64,000 bases of DNA from Avibacterium gallinarum (lineage in GTDB: Bacteria; Pseudomonadota; Gammaproteobacteria; Enterobacterales; Pasteurellaceae): assembly GCF_002921135.1 (NCBI RefSeq), contig NZ_PQVJ01000003.1, positions 16,895 to 80,894 of the forward strand, read 5' to 3'. Below the pieces are notes generated by a model. That model worked only from the letters and a program-made list of their open reading frames with translations, searched no databases and was not told where the DNA came from. The position numbers and the translations under genes were made by a program. Position 1 is the first letter of the stretch; the number at the start of each line of letters is the position of its first letter. Positions 9,366-17,396 of this stretch are shown piece after piece.

Positions 9366-11081
9366 ATGAAAAAGATTTTTACCTTTTTGCTTTGTTTTTG
9401 CACCGCACTTGTGGCGCAAGCTGGGCTTTTTGACAGCAAACCGCAATTTTTAAAAGCGGACGAAGCCTTTCAATTTTCAGCGCAATCTCAGGCGGAAAGT
9501 TTGCAATTAGCGTGGCAAATTGCGCCAGATTATTATCTCTACAAAAAAGAAATTGTGCTTGAACAAGGGGAACAAAAGATCGCAAATTTACCTTTTCCGC
9601 CAGCAGAAAAATATCAAGATGAATTTTTTGGCGAAACGGAAATTTACCGAAATCATCTCAGCTTAAATGTGCCGATTTCATCAGTAACGCCACAAACCTT
9701 TTCTGTTACCTACCAAGGTTGCACGAAAGGATTTTGCTATCCGCCTGAAACCAAAACCGTGCAATGGCAGCCTTTAGCAACCCACTCCGTAGAAAAAACG
9801 GTGAAAAAAAATACCGCACTTTTACCTGCATTAAATGAACAACAATCCTTGGCACAACGCCTGTTTGAAAGCAAATATGCGGTATTTGGCTTTTTCTTAT
9901 TAGGCTTAGGCTTGGCGTTTACCCCTTGTGTATTGCCAATGTTGCCGCTGCTTTCTGCCGTGGTGATTGGCAGCGGACAACGCCCAAGTACGGTGCGTGC
10001 GTTGGGATTAAGTCTTGCTTATGTGCAAGGAATGGCGCTCACTTATACTTTACTCGGCCTAGCCGTAGCCGCCATCGGCTTGCCTTTCCAAATTGCGCTG
10101 CAAAGCCCTTATGTACTCATCGGCTTATCGGTGATTTTCATTCTGCTCGCCTTATCAATGTTCGGTGTGTTCACCTTACAGCTGCCATCATCATTACAAA
10201 CCAAACTCACCTTGTTAAGCCAAAAACAAAAGAGCGGTGCATTTGGTGGCGTTTTTGTGATGGGAATGATCGCCGGCCTTGTGGCATCGCCTTGCACTTC
10301 CGCACCGCTATCGGGCGCATTGCTCTATGTGGCGCAAAGCGGCGATCTATTTACTGGCGCAATTACCCTTTATTTACTTGCGTTGGGAATGGGCGTGCCG
10401 CTAATTTTAGCCACGGTTTTCGGCAACCGTATTTTGCCAAAATCAGGCGAATGGTTAGAAAAAGTGAAAGTGATTTTCGGCTTTGTAATGCTTGCCTTGC
10501 CGGTTTTCTTGCTTTCTCGTATTCTGCCTGAAATCTGGGAAAATCGTTTATGGGCGCTGCTTGGCGTGTCTTTCTGTTTATGGGCAGGCTTGCAAATCAA
10601 AGGGCAGGGCATTGGCTGGGCGTTGCGTATTGGATTTTTTATCTTAGCGATGATCTTGGTGAAACCCTTGCAAACTTGGCTCTGGAATGAACCTGATTTA
10701 GCGCAAACAACGCGCGCACATCAAACCGCGTTCCAAAAAGTAAGCAGCTATGACGAGCTACAAAAAATCTTGCAAAAAAACGACCGCACTTTTGCAATGC
10801 TTGATCTTTATGCCGATTGGTGCGTGGCTTGTAAAGAGTTTGAAAAATATACCTTTTCCAATGCCAATGTTCAGCAGGCCTTTGACGATATTTTATTGTT
10901 ACAAGTAGATATGACCAAAAATAGCCCAGAAAACAAAGCGTTAATGGAAAAACTGAATGTACTAGGGCTACCCACCATCATCTTTTTTGATAAACAAGGC
11001 AACGAAATTCAAGCCGCCCGCATTACGGGATTTATGAATGCTGATGAATTTTTGGGGTGGTTGGAAGTGCGTTTAAATTAG
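9366..11081 (+). CDS. dsbD: Thiol:disulfide interchange protein DsbD
   Basis: 571 residues, inner membrane. It passes electrons from cytoplasmic thioredoxin to periplasmic DsbC/DsbG and cytochrome c maturation. Signal peptide at residues 1-19 (ends AQA). The N-terminal immunoglobulin-like domain has its Cys pair in YQGCTKGFCYPPE (C119, C124). The central eight-helix domain has FTPCVLPMLPLLS and ASPCTSAPLSGA, each with one redox Cys. The C-terminal thioredoxin domain has DWCVACKEFE. All six redox cysteines are present. Uptake signals lie inside the gene (9402, 9813, 10783). trxA, its electron donor, is the convergent neighbour. Confidence 0.95.
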   Translation: MKKIFTFLLCFCTALVAQAGLFDSKPQFLKADEAFQFSAQSQAESLQLAWQIAPDYYLYKKEIVLEQGEQKIANLPFPPAEKYQDEFFGETEIYRNHLSLNVPISSVTPQTFSVTYQGCTKGFCYPPETKTVQWQPLATHSVEKTVKKNTALLPALNEQQSLAQRLFESKYAVFGFFLLGLGLAFTPCVLPMLPLLSAVVIGSGQRPSTVRALGLSLAYVQGMALTYTLLGLAVAAIGLPFQIALQSPYVLIGLSVIFILLALSMFGVFTLQLPSSLQTKLTLLSQKQKSGAFGGVFVMGMIAGLVASPCTSAPLSGALLYVAQSGDLFTGAITLYLLALGMGVPLILATVFGNRILPKSGEWLEKVKVIFGFVMLALPVFLLSRILPEIWENRLWALLGVSFCLWAGLQIKGQGIGWALRIGFFILAMILVKPLQTWLWNEPDLAQTTRAHQTAFQKVSSYDELQKILQKNDRTFAMLDLYADWCVACKEFEKYTFSNANVQQAFDDILLLQVDMTKNSPENKALMEKLNVLGLPTIIFFDKQGNEIQAARITGFMNADEFLGWLEVRLN

Positions 11082-11160
11082 ACAATCCACTGGTGTAACT
11101 TTGTAGAACGCCAGGTTAAGCGAGGTATAGTACAAGATTTACATAATTGAACTCAAAACA

Positions 11161-11182
11161 AACCCCATCATCTGATGAGGTT
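11161..11182 (-). terminator. Probable terminator of trxA
   Basis: Stem CCCCATCA (11163-11170) / TGATGAGG (11173-11180) with one mismatch, followed on the minus strand by TTTGTTTTG. Confidence 0.5.
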
Positions 11183-11194
11183 ATTCTTGGTGGA

Positions 11195-11518
11195 TTAACT
11201 ATTTTGTGCAATAAATGCCGCTAATTGATTTTTAGGCAATGCGCCTACTTGCGAAGCAACGGCTTTTCCTTCTTTAAACATTAATAAAGTTGGAATGCTA
11301 CGAACGCCAAATTGGGCTGGTGTTGCTTGGTTTTCGTCAATGTTGATTTTCACGATTTTCACTTGATCGCCTAATTCTGCTGCTAATTCATCAAGAATTG
11401 GGCCAACCATACGGCAAGGGCCACACCAAGGCGCCCAAAAATCTAATAATACAGGCACATCTGATCTTAAAACATCGGCTTCGAAAGTGGCATCAGTTGT
11501 ATGTAATACTTCACTCAT
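11195..11518 (-). CDS. trxA: Thioredoxin 1
   Basis: 107 residues from ATG at 11518 (AAGGAAA upstream); the in-frame ATG at 11560 adds 14 polar residues unlike any thioredoxin. WAPWCGPCR is the active site, then the cis-Pro segment [13 protein letters not shown]. General cytoplasmic disulfide reductase and reductant for DsbD. Reads leftward, convergent with dsbD. Confidence 0.95.
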   Translation of the reverse strand: MSEVLHTTDATFEADVLRSDVPVLLDFWAPWCGPCRMVGPILDELAAELGDQVKIVKINIDENQATPAQFGVRSIPTLLMFKEGKAVASQVGALPKNQLAAFIAQNS

Positions 11519-11641
11519 TTTATTTTCCTTATTTGTCTTGTCTATTGTCTCATTTGCCATAGATTATGGCGTTTTTCTTAATATGAGGCGATGATAGCAC
11601 AAATTCAAGCTATCATCACTAATCAATGTAATTGTTAAAAG

Positions 11642-12637
11642 TTAAGATGGTAGAACTAAATTCGGGCAAGGTTTGCCTGTTTTTAGGCTATAAATATTTT
11701 CTAGCGTTACGTTAGAAATACTGGTCAGCGCTTCTTCTGTTAAGAATGCCTGATGCCCTGTGAGCAACACATTATGACACGAAGATAAACGGCGGAAGAC
11801 ATCGTCTTGAATCACTTCGTTGGATTTATCTTCAAAGAACAGATCACGTTCATTTTCATAGACGTCCATTCCTAATGCGCCAATTTTGCGTTGTTTTAAG
11901 GCATCAATCGCTGCCTGTGTATCGATCAACGTGCCACGGCTAGTGTTAATAATCATCACGCCATCACGCATTTTGGCAAAAGCATCGCGATTAAGCAGAT
12001 GATAGTTTTCTGGCGTAGCAGGGCAGTGCAGAGTGATAATTTGCGATCTGGCATATAATTCATCAAGCGAAACATATTCCGCCCCTAATTCTTCTGCAAC
12101 AGGATTTTTAAATGGATCGTAAGCCAAAATGTGCATACCAAACCCTTTTAAAATACGCATTACGGCAATGCCAATTTTCCCTGTACCAATCACCCCAACT
12201 GTGCGTCCGTGCATATTGAAGCCGGCCAATCCTTCAAGGGAAAAATTCGCTTCACGCGTACGTTGATAAGCGCGGTGAATACGGCGGTTTAGAGTTAGCA
12301 TTAAACCTACGGTATGTTCTGCCACCGCTTCTGGCGAATAAGCTGGTACACGAACCACTTGAATGCCTAATTCTTGTGCGGCTTTGAGATCCACATTATT
12401 AAAACCAGCGCAGCGCAAGGCCACCATTTTTACTCCAAGTGCGGCTAATTTTTCCAAGACTTTTCGGCTGCCATCATCATTCACAAAAATGCACACCACA
12501 TCGCAATGTTCGGCCATTTTGGCGGTAGATTCCGTGAGCATAAAGTCAAAGAACTCCAGCTCAAATCCATACTTCACATTGACTAATTCTAAATATTTGC
12601 GATCGTAGCTTTTGGTGCTATAAACAGCGACTCTCAT
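11642..12637 (-). CDS. ldhA: Fermentative D-lactate dehydrogenase
   Basis: 331 residues, NAD-dependent 2-hydroxyacid dehydrogenase that reduces pyruvate to D-lactate. Nucleotide site TVGVIGTGKIGIAVMRIL; substrate Arg in NTSRGTLIDT; Glu in YENERDLFFED; catalytic His in LLTGHQAFLTEEAL. Length and motifs match E. coli LdhA (329). It follows metB on the same strand and precedes trxA. As I recall, trx-ldh-metB are also neighbours in H. influenzae Rd. Confidence 0.93.
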   Translation of the reverse strand: MRVAVYSTKSYDRKYLELVNVKYGFELEFFDFMLTESTAKMAEHCDVVCIFVNDDGSRKVLEKLAALGVKMVALRCAGFNNVDLKAAQELGIQVVRVPAYSPEAVAEHTVGLMLTLNRRIHRAYQRTREANFSLEGLAGFNMHGRTVGVIGTGKIGIAVMRILKGFGMHILAYDPFKNPVAEELGAEYVSLDELYARSQIITLHCPATPENYHLLNRDAFAKMRDGVMIINTSRGTLIDTQAAIDALKQRKIGALGMDVYENERDLFFEDKSNEVIQDDVFRRLSSCHNVLLTGHQAFLTEEALTSISNVTLENIYSLKTGKPCPNLVLPS

Positions 12638-12655
12638 TCTATTCTCCCTGTTTTG

Positions 12656-13765
12656 TTATTTTAATTGGGCGAAAGCTTGTAACAGATCCGCTTTGAGATC
12701 TTCCACATCTTCCAATCCCACCGAGAAACGTAGCAGACAATTACACACACCACGCGCAATACGTTCCGCCTCAGGAATATCCATATGGGTTTGAGTCGCT
12801 GGATAAGTGATGAAACTTTCTGTGCCACCAAGGCTTTCTGCAAAGGTAATGAGTTTAATCGCTTTTAAGAATGGATTAATCCAAGATTCATCTTGCAAAC
12901 GGAAAGAGAGCATTCCCCCTTTATTTGGATAAAGCACATCTTTCACTTGTGGCTGCTCAGCAAGGAATTTCGCGAGTTCTTGCGCATTTTTTTGATGACG
13001 TTCCATACGCAATGCCAAGGTTTTCATTCCACGAATGGTCAAAAAGCTATCAAATGGCGAAAGCACTGCGCCCGCACCATTTTGAATATAAAACAGACGA
13101 TCACAAAGCTCTTGCCCATTGGCTACCACCAAGCCCACTAAGGCATCATTATGCCCTGCGATATATTTTGTTCCGCTGTGGATCACAATATCCGCGCCAC
13201 ATTCTAAAGGACGGAATAGCACCGGTGTTAAGAATGTATTATCTACGATAAGTAATAAATTGTGCTTTTTCGCCAATTTTGCAATGGCTGGCACATCACA
13301 TTCTTCCATTAATGGGTTTGACGGCGTTTCCACAAAAATCGCTTTGGTATTTGGTGTAATCGCCTGCTCAATGGCATCAAGAGAAGCGGTATTCACATAA
13401 ACTGGTTTCACTCCGTGGGTATTTTTATAGGCAAAATCCAATAAACGATAAGTGCCGCCATACACATCGCTAGACACAATCCATTCGTCGGGCGCGGCGA
13501 ATAATTGCATAATTAACTGAATCGCCGCCATACCAGAAGCGCAAGCAAAACCGCGTTCCCCGCCTTCTAATTTCGCAATGGTTTCTTCTAAAACAGTGCG
13601 TGTTGGGTTTTTCGTGCGGGTGTAATCAAAGCCCGTACTTTCTCCAATACCGTGATGACCATAGGCGGTAGAAAGGAAAATAGGCGTAGAAACTGCGCCT
13701 GTTCGTTCATCTGTGCGATTACCTGCTTGCGCGAGTAGTGTTTCGATTTTGTATTGCTGTGTCAT
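12656..13765 (-). CDS. metB: Cystathionine gamma-synthase
   Basis: 369 residues from ATG at 13765 (GAGGAA upstream). A longer open frame to 13948 adds 61 residues of non-conserved leader, so I reject it. PLP enzyme of the Cys/Met metabolism family, joining O-succinyl- or O-acetylhomoserine with cysteine. Motifs: STPIFLSTAYGH, YTRTKNPTR, SDVYGGTYRLL, FVETPSNPLM, DNTFLTP, the PLP lysine in HSGTKYIAGH, and SLGGTESFITYPA. First step of methionine synthesis from homoserine, which links it metabolically to the thr operon at 46-53 kb. Confidence 0.93.
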   Translation of the reverse strand: MTQQYKIETLLAQAGNRTDERTGAVSTPIFLSTAYGHHGIGESTGFDYTRTKNPTRTVLEETIAKLEGGERGFACASGMAAIQLIMQLFAAPDEWIVSSDVYGGTYRLLDFAYKNTHGVKPVYVNTASLDAIEQAITPNTKAIFVETPSNPLMEECDVPAIAKLAKKHNLLLIVDNTFLTPVLFRPLECGADIVIHSGTKYIAGHNDALVGLVVANGQELCDRLFYIQNGAGAVLSPFDSFLTIRGMKTLALRMERHQKNAQELAKFLAEQPQVKDVLYPNKGGMLSFRLQDESWINPFLKAIKLITFAESLGGTESFITYPATQTHMDIPEAERIARGVCNCLLRFSVGLEDVEDLKADLLQAFAQLK

Positions 13766-14026
13766 ATTATTCCTCGTAAAAATTGCAAAAAATTTCACCG
13801 CACTTTTATTCAGCAAGAGAATGATACCGTGCAGTATGGATAAATAGCATTGCCACATTTTGGCACAAAGGATCGCCTGTTTAAAGTAGATTTTAAATTT
13901 AGTTTTGCGATGAGATAGAAAGATTAAAAACGATCTAAAATTATCCATAAATCGCTTTGTTTTAAAGTATATTTACACGTCTTGCATTTTTTTTCATCAA
14001 TCAATAATATTTTTTCATATTTTTAA

Positions 14027-14054
14027 TTGACAGCGTTCAAGAAGTCAGTAAAAT
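14027..14054 (+). promoter_or_regulatory. Promoter of the tRNA-Gly-Cys-Leu operon
   Basis: TTGACA (14027-14032), 16 bases, TAAAAT (14049-14054). The rest of the 13766-14088 gap is AT-rich and holds the metB upstream region. I see no gene in it. Confidence 0.75.
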
Positions 14055-14088
14055 GCACGCCACTGACAGCGAATGTGTTGCAGCGAAA

Positions 14089-14164
<76 letters not shown>

Positions 14165-14175
14165 ATTTACGCTAC

Positions 14176-14249
14176 GGCGTGTTAGCAAAGCGGTTATGCA
14201 CTGGATTGCAAATCCATGTAGCTCGGTTCGACTCCGGGACACGCCTCCA
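14176..14249 (+). tRNA. tRNA-Cys (GCA)
   Basis: 74 bases with CCA. Acceptor GGCGTGT/ACACGCC, anticodon GCA at 14208-14210, T-arm CGGTTCGACTCCG. Eleven bases after tRNA-Gly. Confidence 0.97.
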
Positions 14250-14279
14250 TAATGCAACCGCAGTCAGCAATATCACTCA

Positions 14280-14366
14280 GCCCGAGTGGTGAAATCGGTA
14301 GACACAAGGGATTTAAAATCCCTCGACTTTCGAGTCGTGGCGGTTCAAGTCCGCCCTCGGGCACCA
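14280..14366 (+). tRNA. tRNA-Leu (TAA)
   Basis: 87 bases with a long variable arm and encoded CCA. Acceptor GCCCGAG/CTCGGGC, anticodon TAA at 14314-14316. It is the last tRNA of the cluster and the left border of the 14.4-36.1 kb island. tRNA-Leu genes are classical integration targets, for example for Haemophilus ICEHin1056-type elements (from memory). Confidence 0.97.
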
Positions 14367-14856
14367 TATTAAAAATATAAACAAATCAACAAGATAGTCG
14401 CCAAGAGTGGCTTTTTTTATATCTCATTTTTACCGCACTTTTTCTTTTGGTGTCCATTTGGTGACTATTTTTAGCCTATCTTAAAAATTCTTGTAAGCCA
14501 TCTTTTCCCTTTTTGGTGTCCAATAGTCACCAAATTTCAGATGTGTGAGCGGTTAGCTGTAAATCATTTTATGCAAACTCCCCACGTAAAATAGAAATTC
14601 TTTTTATATTTCAATATGATAGTTTTTTCACCTTGATAAAATCTGATCTTTTTTAACTGAAAAAATGGCAATTTTTTGCATAAAAAACGCGGGTGGGAGA
14701 GTGGATTTTTCGTGACGTTTGACGTGGCGTGAGAATTTTCCGTGGATCAGTTTGGCTTCACTTTATAAAAGGAAAGCTGTAGCTAAAGCCTTTTAAATAA
14801 AGGCGGTAGGTAATAAAAAAGCCACCTAAATAAGTGGCTAGATGTTGGTGATATGT
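14367..14856. other. Gene-free junction after tRNA-Leu with short repeats
   Basis: No coding sequence is seen. It contains a weak GCCA-loop-TGGC hairpin plus T7 (14400-14418), which probably ends the tRNA transcript, and a USS at 14432. A repeat cluster follows: TTTTGGTGTCCA at 14445-14456 and again at 14511-14522, and TTTGGTGACTA (14457-14467) opposite TAGTCACCAAA (14524-14534). A terminator AGCCAC/GTGGCT (14820-14839) with T6 on the minus strand serves the phage gene to the right. The repeats look like arm-type recombinase sites of a lost element, an inference. Confidence 0.5.
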
Positions 14857-15510
14857 TTACTGCTCAATAATAGGCGAGAATTTATCTTTCTCATTTAATG
14901 CCCTACTGTTATAGCCGCTGAACGTGCTGCTTTGATCTGGTGCTGGGCCGCCATTATGGGTATGACTTGCAACAGTATTCGCAAGGTCGGCAACGATTTG
15001 AATTGTTTCTTCCATAATGCTTAAGATGTTTTGCTCTCCTGAACCAATATGAATTTGGCTTGCTAATAACTGAATTGTAGGGGCTTTCAGTTTAAGCAGA
15101 ACATCCAAACAACGTTCTGCAATACTGCTGATTTGCTCTTTTAATATGCCATCAATGGCAGTAGTCGCATTGCCTGTTGTTACCGTTATGATGTTGCCAA
15201 CGACACTCAAGCTATAATTTCCGCCTATATTGACTTGTTTGTCTGCGTCAATATTGCTTTGCGATGTACCGATATTCTTCGTTTCGGTATCTGTTTCAAT
15301 GACACGTACAAATGAACGATCGGTAATGGTTTGATCTGTTTCGCGGGTTTTATTGCCTGTGGCATCAGTACGCTCAAACACTTCAGGCCGTTGCTGTTTA
15401 AGCTGTTCACCCACGGCAACAGATGGCACAGTTTTATCTTGTGCCAATAAGGTATGCACAAAAGGCTTATCAGGTCGCCCATACGCATACCCTAATGACA
15501 GTAGCTATTT
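14857..15510 (-). pseudogene. 5'-truncated phage baseplate/tail-spike-like gene
   Basis: The minus-strand frame is open from about 15510 with no usable ATG; GTG at 15459 is only an internal codon. The codons before it still read like protein (SLGYAYGRPDKPF, then VHTLLAQDKTVPSV), so the 5' end is missing. The product is beta-rich (NIGGNYSLSVVGNIITVTTG) with late LASQIHIGSGEQNIL and ASHTHNGG, a His-containing motif seen in phage spike and baseplate proteins. The phage family is unassigned. No other tail genes lie nearby, so this is a prophage relic beside the tRNA integration site. Confidence 0.5.
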
Positions 15511-15627
15511 TGTAACATATCAGGAGATTTTAGGAGAATTAATTGTCTTGAAATTTCAGAGAATTTAGGAGAGGAAAAGTCATTTAGGATAAATATACTG
15601 GAACAGGAGGAATAAGATGACCTAAAA

Positions 15628-15861
15628 ATGAAAATCTTGATTATCGTTGTAACTCTTCTTTTTTCAAGTTGGGCCAACGCACAAATTCAAGCGGGCCAAA
15701 TTTGCCACGCTGATCCCGAAGTGACAGAGTATAACTATGCGGGGGTATGGGAAAAATTTGAAGATGGTTGGATTTGTAATTATTGGCAGTTTTTATCAGA
15801 AGATGAATGGGAAGAAGTGATTATAGAGGAAGAAGGAGTGGAAGCAGATATTGATGAATAA
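15628..15861 (+). CDS. Small secreted acidic protein, unknown function
   Basis: 77 residues. Clear signal peptide MKILIIVVTLLFSSWANA with cleavage before QIQAG, leaving a mature chain of about 59 residues with two Cys and three Trp-rich patches (VWEKFEDGWIC, YWQFLSEDEWEEV) and a very acidic tail. Not recognised. The best Shine-Dalgarno (AGGAGG, 15605-15610) is spaced for an ATG at 15617, which opens a two-codon cistron (ATG ACC TAA) ending just before the true ATG. Start by re-initiation or a one-base frame change is possible. The strand is opposite to the phage relic. Confidence 0.55.
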   Translation: MKILIIVVTLLFSSWANAQIQAGQICHADPEVTEYNYAGVWEKFEDGWICNYWQFLSEDEWEEVIIEEEGVEADIDE

Positions 15862-15868
15862 AAAGAAA

Positions 15869-15895
15869 CCCCAATTTCATCAATTGGGGCTATCT
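15869..15895 (+). terminator. Hairpin after the small secreted protein gene
   Basis: Stem CCCCAATT (15869-15876) / AATTGGGG (15882-15889), followed by a short T-rich stretch. Positioned right after the stop. Confidence 0.65.
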
Positions 15896-16014
15896 CTTTT
15901 GCAAAGGGGGGTCCAGCTAATCAATGATCGCTATCTTCACAGTCCCTAAGTCTTCCTATATGCTATACTTCAATGACATCGTTGTCAATGTGTTAATTAA
16001 TATGGTTTAAAATT

Positions 16015-16784
16015 ATGGCATTTAAAATTAGTGAGCTTCACACTCTATTATCCCAAGCAAGAATAGAAACCTATCTATCTTACTTCAAAGATGAAGATGA
16101 CCTTTCATTAAAAGATATGCAGGCATATGAACTCTATATTTGGAACATACAAATAAGTGGCGCACTTTTGGAAGTGATTAGCCTATATGAAGTAGCATTA
16201 CGAAATGCCATTATTAATGCGCTAGAACCTAGTTATAGGGCATATAGTATTTTAAATGATAACTTTATTCGAGCATTAAAACCTGCAACAAGAGAAGAAT
16301 TGCTCCGTATTGTAAATAAGTTGTCTTCACACAAAACCTACGAATTCCATTTCATCAATGGACGTTTACAGCCATTAAGAATAGATACTAATGAGATTTC
16401 GCCTGGAAAAGTTGTGGCAGAGCTTAACTTTATATTTTGGGAAAATATGTTATCGCGAACTCATCGAATGAGATGGATAAATCATTTTAATAAAGCATTC
16501 CCTAATGTTTGTATTTCCTCCCCTGATGAACGTGATTTAATAGTGAATGAGATACATAACATAACATAACAAGCCGAGTGCGTTATCTAAGGAATAGAAT
16601 TTGTCACCATGAGCCAATTTTCGATGAAAGTAAAATCGATCTTATCAACGTATTTAATAATATAAAACAGGTGTTATGGTACATTTCGCCTAAAACGGCA
16701 GATATATTGGAGCAACTTGAGCGTATAAGTCAAACAATCGCACGAAAACCTCAAAAAGGAAAAGGCATAAGGGAAATCCCCTAA
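16015..16784 (+). pseudogene. Abi-like (abortive infection) protein gene split by a pentanucleotide frameshift
   Basis: Two abutting frames form one Abi_2/AbiD-like protein. The first 184 residues contain LHTLLSQARIETYL, LYIWNIQISGALLEVIS, YEVALRNAI and FIFWENMLSRTHRMRW. The second piece continues RVRYLRNRICHHEPIF, the RN-x-H-H motif common near the C terminus of this family and of HEPN-type RNases. The break lies in three tandem CATAA units (16555-16569). With two units the frame would run straight through (...EIHNIT then SRVRYLRNR). Family members give phage resistance by abortive infection. The last 15 or so residues of the second frame look non-native. Confidence 0.7.
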
Positions 16785-16793
16785 GGGATTTAA

Positions 16794-16851
16794 GGGTAAC
16801 CTTTCCAAGGGGAAAGGTCTTACCCGAAAAGGCCAAAGGGCTAAATGGCCT
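16794..16851. repeat. Two adjacent stem-loops between the Abi and ankyrin genes
   Basis: GGGTAACCTTTCC (16794-16806) pairs with GGAAAGG-TC-TTACCC (16811-16825) around an AAGG loop. AGGCCA (16830-16835) pairs with TGGCCT (16846-16851). They lie between converging genes and may act as a terminator or a REP-like element; there is no strong T run. Confidence 0.5.
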
Positions 16852-16862
16852 AAATGCATTTT

Positions 16863-17393
16863 CTAAGCATATTTCTCCATTAGCTCTATCATTGGTTTAT
16901 ATCTATCTTGTTTCCCAAGGTGTTTTTTTACGCTATATACAATACCCAATTCATTATTTCCGTTCTTATAATGTACATTACCACCTTTATCTAGCATTAG
17001 TTTTAGCACGTCTAATCTATCGGGGATCCCTCCCATCATTGCTAGTGGAATCACATTATCTCGATTAGGTATATTTGGATCTGCCCCTGCTTCTAATAAA
17101 GCAATAGCTGCATCTGCATTTTTTGCTCTCATTGCATAATGCAATGGGGTCATTCCATAGATATCTTGGGCATTTACTGGAATACCTTGTTTTATTAGGT
17201 ATTTTATACTCTCTTTAGGCGGTTTATGAGGGTTAAAACCTAATAAGGCTTTATGTAGCCAATTCCATTTTTCTTTAGGAGTAACTTCATTTAAATTACG
17301 GCCACTGCCCAATAAAATACCATCAATATTTTGAGTATTACCCTCATCTAAAGCTTCTAAAATTTCAATTCCTATTTCTTCATTTTTTTTCAT
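16863..17393 (-). CDS. Ankyrin-repeat protein, candidate immunity for the GH-E toxin module
   Basis: 176 residues with about three ankyrin repeats (SIKYLIKQGIPVNAQDIYG / MTPLHYAMRAKNADAAIALLEAGADPN / VLKLMLDKGGNVHYKNG). No signal peptide, so cytoplasmic. It starts three bases after the end of the GH-E nuclease-like module. Small ankyrin proteins are known immunity partners of polymorphic nuclease toxins. The immunity role is inferred from this position and family; binding is unproven. Confidence 0.65.
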   Translation of the reverse strand: MKKNEEIGIEILEALDEGNTQNIDGILLGSGRNLNEVTPKEKWNWLHKALLGFNPHKPPKESIKYLIKQGIPVNAQDIYGMTPLHYAMRAKNADAAIALLEAGADPNIPNRDNVIPLAMMGGIPDRLDVLKLMLDKGGNVHYKNGNNELGIVYSVKKHLGKQDRYKPMIELMEKYA

Positions 17394-17396
17394 AAG

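Noticed and set aside
9926..10531. 201-codon frame inside dsbD in another frame
   Set aside because: Lies wholly within the well-supported dsbD gene and its composition is typical of an off-frame translation.
13766..13948. Longer MetB reading frame starting at 13948
   Set aside because: The extra 61 residues are unlike any MetB; ATG at 13765 has a good ribosome site and gives the usual 369-residue length.
13929..13982. Possible MetJ boxes upstream of metB (ACACGTCT and AACGATCT)
   Set aside because: Only isolated half-matches, not the tandem AGACGTCT boxes MetJ needs.
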